From Candidatus Poribacteria bacterium (GTDB lineage Bacteria > Poribacteria > WGA-4E > WGA-3G), in NCBI GenBank assembly GCA_022394775.1, contig JAGFCB010000038.1:1-64000 (forward strand): DNA of 64,000 bases, given 5' to 3'. Made by a program: the position numbers and the translations under genes. Below are positions 43,205-53,355 of the stretch, piece by piece. Position 1 is the first letter of the stretch, and each line of letters starts with the position of its first letter. The notes beneath the pieces are model-generated. The model ran no database searches, was not told the origin of the DNA, and saw only the letters and a list, made by a program, of their open reading frames with translations.

Positions 43205-46200
43205 GTGTCAGCATGTAATTCACCACCACATTTGCCTGTCGGAACGCTTACCTTGATGTTCACCGACATCGAAGGGTCAACGCTGCTTTGGGAAAAACAC
43301 GATAATGCGATCATGGCGGAGGTTATCAATGCCCATAACGCGATCTTGCGAGCAGCAAAAACGGCATGGGGTGGGACGGAAATCCACAACGAAGGCGATG
43401 CCTTTTTCTTTGTTTTTCCTACAGCAAACGATGCTGTTACATGCGCCCTTGAAGTACAGCTGGCACTCAAGGCACATCAGTGGCATGAAGCCGTAGGGCA
43501 TTTGCGCGTTCGCATTGGCATTCACACGGGAGATATGCTCCTGTTGGATAACCAATATCACGGAATGGCTGCGAACCTTGCTAAACGAATTACCGATGCC
43601 GGGCATGGCGGGCAGATCTTGCTCTCTACTGTGACTTATGAACTTGTCAAAACGCAATTCCCGCCTGGAAGTTTTATCGCCCTCGGTGAGCATCGTCTGA
43701 AGCACATTCAACGTCCAGAAGCGATTTTTCAGTTTCTCGCGCCGCAGCCTTCTATTTTCAAGATTATTGGCGAAAAGAGATGGGCTGAAATCTTTGGGAA
43801 ACAGACCCAAGACAATACAATGCAAGAGCAACATGGGAAACCTATAGATGATTCTACTATTCCAGAATTAGAAAGTAAATTTCCGCCCCTGCAAACGCTC
43901 GATAATCTCCCCAATAACCTGCCAACTCCAATGAACAACTTTATCGGCAGAGAAACTGAAATCCGACGTATCGTGAAGTATCTTGCCGATGGACAGTCAC
44001 GGCTCGTGACGCTCACTGGTCCCGGCGGCATCGGAAAAACGCGTCTCGCCCTACAGGTGGGGACAGAGCTCCTCAACGCTTACCCAGATGGGGTATGGTT
44101 CGTTCCGTTAGCTGATCTGGTGCATCCGGCGCACGTTATTACAGAAATTGCAACGGTTCTTGCCCTTCCATTAGATACCATTGAACAAGTTATTACATAT
44201 CTTTCACGGAAAACCCTCTTATTAATATTGGATAACTTTGAACACTTGATAGAAGCGAGTTCAGATGTCAAGACCCTGCTCCTTCGGTGTCCGAAGCTGC
44301 ACTGTTTGGTCACTTCACGAGAATCGTTAAAAATCGCAGGCGAGCAGAGATATATGATACCCCCCTTATCTATTCCATCCGTAGATGCTGACTATGAAGT
44401 CCTTCAACACTCGGAAAGCGTCCAACTGTTTCGCGAACGCGCAGAGGCAGTCGCACCGAATTTCCAATTAACACCGGACAATGCCGAAGTGATCGGTGAG
44501 ATCTGTCGCATGGTTGATGGGCTCTCCCTTGCGATTGAACTCGCCGCGGCGCGCGTCCAAGGAATGACACCACAACACATCCGCGAACGCCTAAAGATGA
44601 CCCTCGACGACTCAGCAAGCGACAAACGTTCCACACTCCTCTCAACGAGGAATCAAGATGTACCGATAAGGCATCAAACTCTTAACGCTGTGATCGTCTG
44701 GTCTTATGAACTTCTGGAACCACATGAACAGTGGTTCCTCTGCCAGCTTGCCTTGTTTTCAGGCGGATTTTTCTTGGAAGCCGTCGAAATGATTTGGGGT
44801 TCAGTATGCCCCCTTACAACAGATAAGACACCGACTGCAGAAATAGAGACGATAGATATCATTTTTAGTTTACATGATAAATCTCTACTTACTACGGAAA
44901 CACATCTGACACGAACCCGCTACCATCTCTCGGTACCATTGCAATTGTATCTGCGGAAAAAGCATCCTCTTGTCGAATTCCGAGAGGCACATGCTCGCTA
45001 TTATCTCAGGTTAGCACAACAACAAAATGAAAAACTACAGGGCCCCGAACAGGTCTATGTGCTTTCAGAAATGGCGCTTGAACTCGACAATTTCCGCGCC
45101 GCTTTCGGATTTACACGAGAGAATACCGAATGGCTCTTGTTCGGGCAGCTTGCCGTTGCACTTTCCCAGTTTTTCTACATCCGAGGATTATGGAACGAAG
45201 GATTGACTTGGTTGAAACAGGCGAAGATCGAATTACAATACCTTCTGCAGAACCAGAAATCGGGAACTGCTTTAGAAACAGACGAAAAATTGCTACGACT
45301 TACAATAGCCAATATTCAGGTAGCCCTCGCTAGATTCTATAATACACGACAGGAGTGTCAAACCGCTCGGCACTTGTGCAAAGATGCCCTACAAACTTTC
45401 AGAACTGTGGGGCATCAACCCGGCGTAGTCGAAGCATTAAACAGGCTCGGTATTATCGCGAGGTATCAAGAAAAACCTGATGAAGCGGACACACATTTCG
45501 CGGAAGCCTTAGAGATTGCGAAGATATTAGGCGATAAGTGGCAGATCGCTTTCGCCTTGAATAATTTAGGACTCACTGCCTACCACCGGGGCCGTTTTGA
45601 AGAAGCAAAAATCCAGTATATAGAAGGTTTACGTCTCGCACGCGAACTCGACGACAAACGCGGTATCGCCTATGCTCTCAATAACCTTGGGAAAACAGCA
45701 AGTCGTCAAAGGTTACGTGAGGAAGCAAAACATTATCATACCGAAAGCTTAGAAATCCGACGAGAGCTTGCTGATAAACGCGGCATCGCTACCTCACTCA
45801 ATCACCTTGGGCTGATCGCCTATCACCAAATCGCGTATGATGAAGCACATCGTTACCACACCGAAAGCCTCCAGATTCAACAAGAATTAGGCGATAAACA
45901 GGGATGTTCCTATTCGCTGAGCCATTTAGGGTTAATTGCGTTTCAGCAAAATAGCGATGAAGATGCAAAACGCTACTATACAGAGAGCCTGCATCTCGCC
46001 CGTGAACTCTCTGCCTCTGGCGCAAACCTCCCCTATCTCCTTGATAGTCTTGGGAAAATAGCACTTCGTCAGGGCAGGTATAACGAAGCGAAGCAATATT
46101 ACATAGAAAGCCTCCAGCATCGCAACAAAAGCGGAAAACTCAGCGAAATTGCAGATTCGCTCCACCAATTCGGAAGATTGGCTTGCGCCGAAGGCAAATT

Positions 46201-46405
46201 AGAACAGAGTTTGCACCTTTTCCTTCAAGTCGAGCGTATCTACACCGAAACCGGGGCAACAAAGCCGCTCTATGCAAATGCTGTAAAAGATGCTATCACC
46301 GCAGTCGAGGTAAAACTTGGAAATCCTGAAAAAGTTGAAAAACTTAAATCAGAACTCGAAACCCAAACGCTACAGGAGCTAGTTAGTACTTGTCTATCTG
46401 GATGA
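43205..46405 (+). CDS. Class III cyclase-NB-ARC-TPR signalling protein
   Basis: A 1066-residue protein; GTG start after GGGAC. Residues 12-180 are a class III nucleotide cyclase domain: D21 in LMFTDIEGST and D65 in NEGDAFFFVF are the two metal ligands, and ANLAKR carries the Asn and Arg of the transition-state pair. The position normally Lys that reads adenine is His61, so substrate choice is uncertain. Residues about 240-560 are an AfsR/NB-ARC-type STAND ATPase (NNFIGRETEIRRI, Walker A GPGGIGKT near 274-281, LLILDNFEHL). Residues about 650-1030 contain at least six TPR repeats (such as GIAYALNNLGKTA and GIATSLNHLGLIAY). It probably senses a ligand or protein through the TPRs and controls the cyclase. 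Confidence 0.88.
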   Translation: MSACNSPPHLPVGTLTLMFTDIEGSTLLWEKHDNAIMAEVINAHNAILRAAKTAWGGTEIHNEGDAFFFVFPTANDAVTCALEVQLALKAHQWHEAVGHLRVRIGIHTGDMLLLDNQYHGMAANLAKRITDAGHGGQILLSTVTYELVKTQFPPGSFIALGEHRLKHIQRPEAIFQFLAPQPSIFKIIGEKRWAEIFGKQTQDNTMQEQHGKPIDDSTIPELESKFPPLQTLDNLPNNLPTPMNNFIGRETEIRRIVKYLADGQSRLVTLTGPGGIGKTRLALQVGTELLNAYPDGVWFVPLADLVHPAHVITEIATVLALPLDTIEQVITYLSRKTLLLILDNFEHLIEASSDVKTLLLRCPKLHCLVTSRESLKIAGEQRYMIPPLSIPSVDADYEVLQHSESVQLFRERAEAVAPNFQLTPDNAEVIGEICRMVDGLSLAIELAAARVQGMTPQHIRERLKMTLDDSASDKRSTLLSTRNQDVPIRHQTLNAVIVWSYELLEPHEQWFLCQLALFSGGFFLEAVEMIWGSVCPLTTDKTPTAEIETIDIIFSLHDKSLLTTETHLTRTRYHLSVPLQLYLRKKHPLVEFREAHARYYLRLAQQQNEKLQGPEQVYVLSEMALELDNFRAAFGFTRENTEWLLFGQLAVALSQFFYIRGLWNEGLTWLKQAKIELQYLLQNQKSGTALETDEKLLRLTIANIQVALARFYNTRQECQTARHLCKDALQTFRTVGHQPGVVEALNRLGIIARYQEKPDEADTHFAEALEIAKILGDKWQIAFALNNLGLTAYHRGRFEEAKIQYIEGLRLARELDDKRGIAYALNNLGKTASRQRLREEAKHYHTESLEIRRELADKRGIATSLNHLGLIAYHQIAYDEAHRYHTESLQIQQELGDKQGCSYSLSHLGLIAFQQNSDEDAKRYYTESLHLARELSASGANLPYLLDSLGKIALRQGRYNEAKQYYIESLQHRNKSGKLSEIADSLHQFGRLACAEGKLEQSLHLFLQVERIYTETGATKPLYANAVKDAITAVEVKLGNPEKVEKLKSELETQTLQELVSTCLSG

Positions 46406-46471
46406 ACCGGTTCAAAACACAGAGGCAGGGCTGTACTATAGATACTTCACCTGATAGAAATGGAGACCGTG

Positions 46472-48787
46472 ATGCACCGACACGCCATTTTTCTTACCGT
46501 TCTAATACCACTGCTTTTTATCACAATAACAATCGCAGATAATTCACACACTTTCGCACAAGTTCAACGCGCCCCTACTGTCCAAGAAGTTCATCCCTCG
46601 TTAGACTCAGTTGAAGCGGCACATGATCATTACCATGAGCGTCGGTACACGGAGGCGATTAAGGCGTATGAAGCGTTGCTTGAAAAAGGTATTGCCAATC
46701 CTGATGGTTCCTACACACCGCTCCATCAGAATTCAAAAGACTCGATTCGTCTGATGTTAGGGCAGAGTTACGCTAAAATAGGTGAGGATGCCGCGGCACA
46801 GCGTATTTTCAGAGAGGTTATTGATGAAAACCCGAACAGTTCTTACGCCACGCAGGCGGTCCATCGTTTGGCAAATCTTCACTGGAATCGCTATCAATTT
46901 CGGGAGGCGATATTGCAGTGTAAACAAATTCTCAATCAACATCCTGGCACCTCTGCTGCTGCGACAGCTGCCTATCTCGTTGGTCAATACCAACAAGCGG
47001 AGGGAAGATCTGAGGAAGCGGTGAAAAGTTACAAGTATTTCCTTGACAACTTCCAGACTTCACCCTACCGCACGACTGCAACCAACAGACTCATTCAGCT
47101 TTACATCACAAATCAACGCTATGTAGAAGCTGAGAAACTGATTCAAGAACGGATGCAACAGTATCCTGACGACATCAACTTACTGGAACAATTAGCGGAA
47201 CTTTACCAACAACAAGATGATTATCCGAAGGCATTTGAACTCTATCAAGAAGCGATTAGACGGCATCCAGAGAATACCAATCTTCGTAAGAAGTTAGGTG
47301 CGCTTTATGCCGAGACCGGTAAAACTGAACAAGCAGTAGCAGAGTGGGAAAAGCTTGTAGCGGGGAACTTAAAGCGATCTGATCGACATCAACAACTCGG
47401 CTCAATCTATCTCTCTCATAAAATGTATCCAGAAGCGATCGCTGCGTATCAACAAGCCATTCAGTTGAGCCCACAGGATAGTTATCTTTATACACAGTTG
47501 GCATCGGCATATAAAATTCAGGGTAAAATTCAAGAAGCCGCCGACGTTTATATTGACGCTCTACAACGTATTGGTCTTGGATGGAATCAACGAGAATTCA
47601 TCTGGCGCGAGATGCTTGAGATTTATGAGGGCGCAGCACACCGACCCCTTCGGGAGAAACTCATCACTTTGCTTCAGCAGCAGCAAGCCCAATCTGGGTA
47701 TAATCCGAATATCGTTATGACGTTGGGTGAACTCCTTTTCTATGCGGGGAAGGCAACGCAAGCACTGGAAACGTTCACATATCTCCATCGGTCTTATCCA
47801 GCACACACCGACACAACACTTGAAAAATACGCGCGGATATTAGAACGTAACGAAAACCTTCAGGCTGCTACTGATTTCTATAAGGCGTTGATAGCAGGTT
47901 CTACCGATAGGAGTCGCGTTAGAAACACCAGATCCAAGCTTGCGGCACTCTACGAAAAGATGGAGCAGTGGGATGCAGCGGTAACACTCTTGAAAGAACA
48001 GCTTAGCACAGGAAATGCTGTGGTGAAAGACAAATTATTGTTGGGACGGTTGCAATTGCGGGGACTTCGGGCACCGAAGTCTGCCCAGATGACCTTAGAA
48101 CCATTGCTCACCCAACGCTTAACTGTCACCCAATTAACGGAAGCCCAATTGGGTTTAGGCGAATGCCATGTTTTGTTGAAACGTTATACACTCGCGCGGG
48201 AGGTACTTGAACCGATCGCCAGCCGTACCAACCGTTTCCGCGCGCCTGCCCGAAAACTGATAGGTGACTCCTATTTCTTTGCGGGTGACTTTGAACAGGC
48301 TATCGAGGCATACAATCTTGTCATCAAGATCTCAAAATCTGACAAACTGACAAATGATGCCCTTGAACGCATTGTCCTCATCCAGAATCATCCAGATTAC
48401 TTTAAAGTGCCGCTTACGGACTATGCCACCGCTGTACAACTCCTATTGAGCGGGCAGACAGATGCGGCACTACAACAGTGTCAGGGGACACTTGATGTCT
48501 ATCCGGAAGCCACTATTGTCGATGATGTGTGGATGCTTATCGGCAATATCTACAGTGGGATGGATAAAGATAACGACGCAATCAATGCCTACGAAGAAGT
48601 TATCGCCCAAGAAAGCCCTATGGCAGCGAAAGCGTTGATGAACATCGCCGAGGTTTATCGAGAAAACGCCGATTTTGCGAATGCCACTTCCACTTATACC
48701 ACGCTTATCGCTGATTACCCGCAAAACGTTATCGTTGCGCATGCACGCCAGCAACTTGACGCGCTCATGAAAGGGCAGGAGAAGTAA
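46472..48787 (+). CDS. Exported TPR-repeat protein
   Basis: A 771-residue protein with a signal peptide (about 1-30, LTVLIPLLFITITIA). Start at 46472 because GGAG lies 6 bases ahead; ATG 46460 lacks it. It is almost wholly tetratricopeptide repeats, from about 50 to 760 (EAIKAYEALLEKG, QAVHRLANLHWNRYQFREAI, RHQQLGSIYLSHKMYPEAI, EAIAAYQQAIQLSP and others). Such proteins scaffold envelope complexes or the outer-membrane assembly machinery. Partner unknown; it follows the cyclase gene by 66 bases. Confidence 0.8.
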   Translation: MHRHAIFLTVLIPLLFITITIADNSHTFAQVQRAPTVQEVHPSLDSVEAAHDHYHERRYTEAIKAYEALLEKGIANPDGSYTPLHQNSKDSIRLMLGQSYAKIGEDAAAQRIFREVIDENPNSSYATQAVHRLANLHWNRYQFREAILQCKQILNQHPGTSAAATAAYLVGQYQQAEGRSEEAVKSYKYFLDNFQTSPYRTTATNRLIQLYITNQRYVEAEKLIQERMQQYPDDINLLEQLAELYQQQDDYPKAFELYQEAIRRHPENTNLRKKLGALYAETGKTEQAVAEWEKLVAGNLKRSDRHQQLGSIYLSHKMYPEAIAAYQQAIQLSPQDSYLYTQLASAYKIQGKIQEAADVYIDALQRIGLGWNQREFIWREMLEIYEGAAHRPLREKLITLLQQQQAQSGYNPNIVMTLGELLFYAGKATQALETFTYLHRSYPAHTDTTLEKYARILERNENLQAATDFYKALIAGSTDRSRVRNTRSKLAALYEKMEQWDAAVTLLKEQLSTGNAVVKDKLLLGRLQLRGLRAPKSAQMTLEPLLTQRLTVTQLTEAQLGLGECHVLLKRYTLAREVLEPIASRTNRFRAPARKLIGDSYFFAGDFEQAIEAYNLVIKISKSDKLTNDALERIVLIQNHPDYFKVPLTDYATAVQLLLSGQTDAALQQCQGTLDVYPEATIVDDVWMLIGNIYSGMDKDNDAINAYEEVIAQESPMAAKALMNIAEVYRENADFANATSTYTTLIADYPQNVIVAHARQQLDALMKGQEK

Positions 48788-48813
48788 TAGTCGTCAGAGG
48801 AGTGGTTATCAGT

Positions 48814-48843
48814 TTGAAATACAGGTTCAACCTGTGGTAAAAT
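48814..48843 (+). promoter_or_regulatory. acnA promoter with palindromic operator in the spacer
   Basis: TTGAAA, an 18-base spacer, then TAAAAT, 37 bases upstream of the acnA start. A perfect palindrome with 7-bp arms (ACAGGTT-c-AACCTGT, 48821-48835) fills the spacer, where a bound repressor would block polymerase. The regulator is unknown. Confidence 0.6.
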
Positions 48844-48880
48844 AATAAGAAAATATTTATGAAACTAAAGGAGTTAGCAG

Positions 48881-51553
48881 ATGTCTGACCCTGCTCACAA
48901 TCTGTTCAATACACACCGATCCCTTGAAAGCGAGGGCGTTGAGTGTACCTATTATTCATTGCCTGCCTTAGCGGAAGCGGGTATCGGTTCAATATCCACC
49001 TTACCCGTCAGCCTCCGCATTCTACTTGAATCGTTACTACGAAATTATGATGGACACCAGATCAGAGAAGACGATATCGTGAATCTGGCAAACTGGAATG
49101 CCCGTTCTCCAGAAGCGGCAGAGATTCCATTCAAACCCGCGCGCGTTGTGGCACAGGATTTCACAGGTGTCCCGCTTGTCGTCGATATTGCGGCGATGCG
49201 TTCGGCTGTTGCTGAACTCGGTGGCGACGCGAGCATGATAGAACCGCTCGTCCCTGTTGATTTAGTCATTGATCATTCCATTCAAGTTGATGCGTATGGT
49301 TCAGAAAACGCGTTCCTGTTCAATACCCAGCGCGAGTTTGAGCGCAATAAGGAACGTTATGAATTCCTGAAATGGGGACAGCAGGCATTTGAAAAATTCA
49401 ATATTATCCCACCCTCTATCGGTATTGTGCATCAGGTGAATCTGGAATACCTCGCGAAAGTCGTCATGACAGAGGATTCACTCGCCTATCCGGATACCGT
49501 CGTCGGTACAGATTCACATACAACGATGATTAACGGTTTAGGTATCGTCGGATGGGGTGTTGGCGGTATTGAAGCGGAAGCAGCGATGTTAGGGCAGCCT
49601 GTCTATATCTTAACGCCAGAGGTGCTCGGTGTTCACCTTAAAGGCGAACTGCAAGACGGTGTTACCGCGACAGATCTGGTCTTGACTGTGACGCAACGTC
49701 TCAGAGCGGCTGCAGTTGTCGGTAAATTCGTTGAATTCTTTGGTGGCGGCGTAGAGGCACTCTCTCTCCCTGATCGTGCGACAATCTCTAACATGTGCCC
49801 TGAATACGGGGCGACGATCGGATTTTTCCCACCCGATGCGGAAACGATGCAATACCTCCGTCTTACCGGGCGCGACGAAGCACACGTTGACACAGTAGAG
49901 GCTTATCTGAAAGCGCAGGATCTGTTCGGTATCCCGCGACTCGGAGAAGTGGAATACTCTGATGTGCTTGAAATAGATCTCGGCGATATTGAGCCGAGTG
50001 TCGCAGGCCCGAAACGACCGCAAGACCGAATCGCTTTGTCGGATGTCAAACAGACTTTTAATGAACTCCTGACACGTCCTGTCGCGGAAGATGGGTTCGG
50101 CGTGTCTGAAGATACAAGCGAGAGCGATGGTATAACCCACGGTTCCGTTGTTATCTCCGCGATTACAAGCTGCACAAACACGAGTAACCCTTCCGTCATG
50201 ATTGGTGCTGGATTGCTTGCCAAGAAAGCCGTTGAAAAAGGGCTGCGGGTCCCGGATCACGTCAAGACGAGTTTGGCACCCGGTTCCCGTGTCGTAACGG
50301 AGTATCTACAGAATACGGGTTTATTACCGTATCTTGAGGAGCTCGGCTATAACGTTGTAGGCTACGGTTGCACAACTTGTATCGGTAATAGCGGACCGTT
50401 GAATGACGTGATTCAATCAGCGATAGAAGAGCGGAACCTCGTCACTGCCAGCGTTTTGAGTGGTAACCGAAATTTTGAAGCGCGTGTGCATCCAGAGATA
50501 AAATCCAACTTCCTGATGTCGCCGCCACTTGTCGTCGCTTTCGGTATCGCAGGCCGGATTGACATTGACCTCGCTACGGAACCGGTTGGACATAACGATG
50601 CGGGCGAAGCGGTTTACCTGAAGGACATCTGGCCCACGCGTCAAGAGATTGCGGAGATGATTGGCGCGGCGGTTGATCGGCGGACGTTTAAAGAGATGTA
50701 TGAATCGATCGGTAACCAAGCACCCGAATGGGAAGATCTCGCAGGCGCGACGGGTGTGCTCTATCCGTGGAATGAGCGAAGCACTTATGTCCAGCATCCA
50801 CCGTTCTTTGAAGGTTTTTCACGTGAACCCGCTCCGATCTCAGATATTGTGGATGCCCGAATTCTGGGTATCTTCGGGGATTCAGTCACGACTGACCATA
50901 TCTCGCCAGCAGGGGCGATTGCAGCAGAAGGTCCGGCTGGTCACTATCTTCAGGAACGGGGTGTTGACACGCGGGATTTCAATACTTACGGCTCCAGACG
51001 CGGCAATGACCGTGTGATGAGTCGTGGTACATTTGCCAATCGTCGGGTTCGCAACCTCATGACCCCAGACGTGGAAGGTGGATTCACTGTTCAGTATCCA
51101 GAGGAGACGCAGACGACGATCTATGAAGCATCACTCCACTACCAAGAAAACAGTGTCCCTACTGTCCTTTTCGCTGGACAGGACTACGGTATGGGAAGTT
51201 CCCGTGACTGGGCAGCGAAGGGTCCGAAACTCTTGGGTGTCAAAGCGGTTGTCGTGGAGAGTTATGAACGTATCCACCGCAGTAATCTGATCGGTATGGG
51301 GGTCTTACCGTTGCAGTTCAAGGCGGGTGAGAATGTGCAAACGCTCAACCTTGACGGCAGTGAGATTATCAGTATCACAGGGTTTGCCAACGATCTCCAA
51401 CCCGGACAGATGGCGACAATGCAGATCGTTCGCGCGAACGGTGAGGCACAGACGACGGAGTTGTTAATCAGAATTGATTCGCCGGTGGAAGTAGAATACT
51501 ACAAACACGGCGGGATTCTGGATTATGTGATTCGGAATTTCTTGTCTGCGTAG
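48881..51553 (+). CDS. acnA: Aconitate hydratase A
   Basis: An 890-residue citric-acid-cycle enzyme that interconverts citrate and isocitrate. The 4Fe-4S ligands lie in [15 protein letters not shown] (about 430) and [13 protein letters not shown] (about 494-497). Other signatures are [25 protein letters not shown] and [15 protein letters not shown]. The length matches AcnA rather than AcnB. AAGGAG precedes the start. It stands alone, with its own promoter and a palindromic site. Confidence 0.96.
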   Translation: MSDPAHNLFNTHRSLESEGVECTYYSLPALAEAGIGSISTLPVSLRILLESLLRNYDGHQIREDDIVNLANWNARSPEAAEIPFKPARVVAQDFTGVPLVVDIAAMRSAVAELGGDASMIEPLVPVDLVIDHSIQVDAYGSENAFLFNTQREFERNKERYEFLKWGQQAFEKFNIIPPSIGIVHQVNLEYLAKVVMTEDSLAYPDTVVGTDSHTTMINGLGIVGWGVGGIEAEAAMLGQPVYILTPEVLGVHLKGELQDGVTATDLVLTVTQRLRAAAVVGKFVEFFGGGVEALSLPDRATISNMCPEYGATIGFFPPDAETMQYLRLTGRDEAHVDTVEAYLKAQDLFGIPRLGEVEYSDVLEIDLGDIEPSVAGPKRPQDRIALSDVKQTFNELLTRPVAEDGFGVSEDTSESDGITHGSVVISAITSCTNTSNPSVMIGAGLLAKKAVEKGLRVPDHVKTSLAPGSRVVTEYLQNTGLLPYLEELGYNVVGYGCTTCIGNSGPLNDVIQSAIEERNLVTASVLSGNRNFEARVHPEIKSNFLMSPPLVVAFGIAGRIDIDLATEPVGHNDAGEAVYLKDIWPTRQEIAEMIGAAVDRRTFKEMYESIGNQAPEWEDLAGATGVLYPWNERSTYVQHPPFFEGFSREPAPISDIVDARILGIFGDSVTTDHISPAGAIAAEGPAGHYLQERGVDTRDFNTYGSRRGNDRVMSRGTFANRRVRNLMTPDVEGGFTVQYPEETQTTIYEASLHYQENSVPTVLFAGQDYGMGSSRDWAAKGPKLLGVKAVVVESYERIHRSNLIGMGVLPLQFKAGENVQTLNLDGSEIISITGFANDLQPGQMATMQIVRANGEAQTTELLIRIDSPVEVEYYKHGGILDYVIRNFLSA

Positions 51554-51582
51554 TTCTGAATGGTTCTAAACATTTATTAAAT

Positions 51583-51693
51583 AGGACTTACGCAGCACCC
51601 TCGTTGGCGGGGTTTCAAACCCTGAAGAAATACCCCAGTAAAAACCCTGCAGTGCGTAGGATGTCCGTTATCACGGAAAAATGCGTAAGTCCT
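51583..51693. repeat. AGGACTTACGCA-family miniature element, 111 bp
   Basis: Perfect 12-base terminal inverted repeats: AGGACTTACGCA at 51583-51594 and TGCGTAAGTCCT at 51682-51693. The interior (GTTGGCGGGGTTTCAAACCCTG, with GAAATACCCCAG) matches the copy at 63368. It lies between the acnA stop and a lipoprotein gene starting 12 bases beyond its end. No transposase is encoded. Confidence 0.88.
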
Positions 51694-51705
51694 GTTAAAA
51701 AAGGA

Positions 51706-52080
51706 ATGCTATATCCAACAAAACCCATACTCCCAATCACATTAATCTTTTTATTCGTCATCATTGGATGTGGGCGCGGCGAACATATAGAGACGCTCAT
51801 CATCGGACCCTATAAGACGACCTGTGTAGGTGCTTTTGAGCAGGAATGTTATCTGGAATTCAATGAGGAAAACCAACGGTGGGAATTTTTCTATGAGGGG
51901 ATAGAAGGTTTTGAGTTTGAACCGGGTTTTATCTGGACGTTGAAGGTTAGCCTGCATGAACGTGAAGAAGGGATTCAGGATGTAGGACGGTACGCATATC
52001 GTCTCGTAGCGGTTATAGACAAGGAGGAGGCATCTGTTGATGAGATGCCTCCTCGTAAACCCAGCGTTAAAAAATCATAA
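51706..52080 (+). CDS. Small hypothetical lipoprotein
   Basis: A 124-residue protein. The leader (LPITLIFLFVIIGC) carries a lipobox with Cys near residue 21. The mature part (ETLIIGPYKTTCVGAFEQECYLEF, then NQRWEFFYEGIEGFEFEPG, then WTLKVSLHE, then YAYRLVAVIDKEEA) resembles the DUF4377 type of small lipoprotein domain, where two Cys (here in TTCVGAFEQEC) are conserved. The start lies only 12 bases after a miniature element, and AAGGA directly before the ATG is the only ribosome-binding candidate. Expression may therefore depend on sequence the element brought in. Confidence 0.65.
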   Translation: MLYPTKPILPITLIFLFVIIGCGRGEHIETLIIGPYKTTCVGAFEQECYLEFNEENQRWEFFYEGIEGFEFEPGFIWTLKVSLHEREEGIQDVGRYAYRLVAVIDKEEASVDEMPPRKPSVKKS

Positions 52081-52088
52081 ATCCACCC

Positions 52089-53174
52089 TTAAATCTTCGG
52101 CACTCTCACTGCTACCTCTTTTCCGGCTGCATGTGATCGGAAGATACCGTCCATAATTACATTCGTGAGCAGAACACCCTCCGGTGGTATCGGCGATGGT
52201 GCGTCCGCCTTGACGGCTTCACGGAATGCGATCATCTGTGATGCCCAGTTATCAGATTGCGGAAATCCAGAGAACTGGATCGTCGTCATGCCTTCCGGCG
52301 GGTTCGGTTCGGCTGTTAATCCTTCCGATTCGACAAATTTCTTGAGCTCACCCTCATACGCGTCGGCATAAATAACCGGTCCACCCAACGAGAAGCCGGC
52401 TTTCGTTCCAAGATGGAAGTTTCCACCGAGCGAGTCCTGATGCACTGCCCAAGAGATTTTGAATACCATTACACCACCATTCTCAAACCGCACCCACGCC
52501 GCACCGAACTCTTCAACATCCATGATCCCCTTAAATCTTGGATCTTGCTGAGAGATGTAATCCTCAGTAATTGCGGAGACCCGCACGGGTTTCGGGTAGC
52601 CCATCGCAAATAGCGAAGCGTGCATGTTGTAGACACCGATATCGACGGTAGCCCCGGCACCTGCGGTCTTTTTGTAGATGAATGTATGTCCAGGGTTCCC
52701 GCGGCGTCGGCATCCTGCAGATTCAGAGTAGTAGATGTCGCCGAACAATCCCGCGTCAAACGCCTTTCTTATGAATTGAATTTTCGGATCAAATGTCGGA
52801 TTGAGGCCGATTTGTAAGATTTTGCCGGATGCCTTTGCGGCTCGCGTCATTGCTGTTGCGTCAGGGAGCGTCGCTGCCATCGGTTTCTCACAGAGGACGT
52901 GTTTCCCGGCGTTCAGTGCTGCGACGGTAGGTCGCCGATGCCCCTGATTGTAGGTGCAGACACTCACTGCATCGAGTCCGTCCATTTCGAGCATTTTGTT
53001 GTAACTTGAAAAGGCGTTCTTTCTGGGAACCCCCCACTCCTCAGCGGCTTGGTTCGCTTTGCTTTTGATGATGTCGCAGACCGCGACGATCTCGAAACCC
53101 CCGACTTTCTCATAAGTGCTCCGGTGTGCCCGTGAAATGCCACCTGTACCAATAATACCAACCCGGACAGTCAT
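52089..53174 (-). CDS. Gfo/Idh/MocA-family oxidoreductase
   Basis: A 361-residue NAD(P)-dependent oxidoreductase acting on sugars or cyclitols. The N-terminal Rossmann fold has VGIIGTGGISRAHRSTY, followed by VSVCTYNQGHRRP and the family motif CEKPMA. The C-terminal domain (GIYNMH-type segment, here GVYNMHASLFAMG) binds substrate. No leader. AAGGAG lies 8 bases ahead of the start. Convergent with the lipoprotein gene, with an 8-base gap. Substrate unknown. Confidence 0.92.
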   Translation of the reverse strand: MTVRVGIIGTGGISRAHRSTYEKVGGFEIVAVCDIIKSKANQAAEEWGVPRKNAFSSYNKMLEMDGLDAVSVCTYNQGHRRPTVAALNAGKHVLCEKPMAATLPDATAMTRAAKASGKILQIGLNPTFDPKIQFIRKAFDAGLFGDIYYSESAGCRRRGNPGHTFIYKKTAGAGATVDIGVYNMHASLFAMGYPKPVRVSAITEDYISQQDPRFKGIMDVEEFGAAWVRFENGGVMVFKISWAVHQDSLGGNFHLGTKAGFSLGGPVIYADAYEGELKKFVESEGLTAEPNPPEGMTTIQFSGFPQSDNWASQMIAFREAVKADAPSPIPPEGVLLTNVIMDGIFRSHAAGKEVAVRVPKI

Positions 53175-53355
53175 GTTGTTGTCTCCTTATAGCAAAAATG
53201 GAATTGGTATATGAGTTTAGACGAAATCGGTTTGTAATGCAAGGGAAAATGTGTTTCTATCGGTGATGTTCAGTGTTCATTGTCTGAGCTATGATTTGTA
53301 GGATTCACGGATTTACAGGATTAGAATGCCTTCTGATTAAAACTATCCTTTTAGC

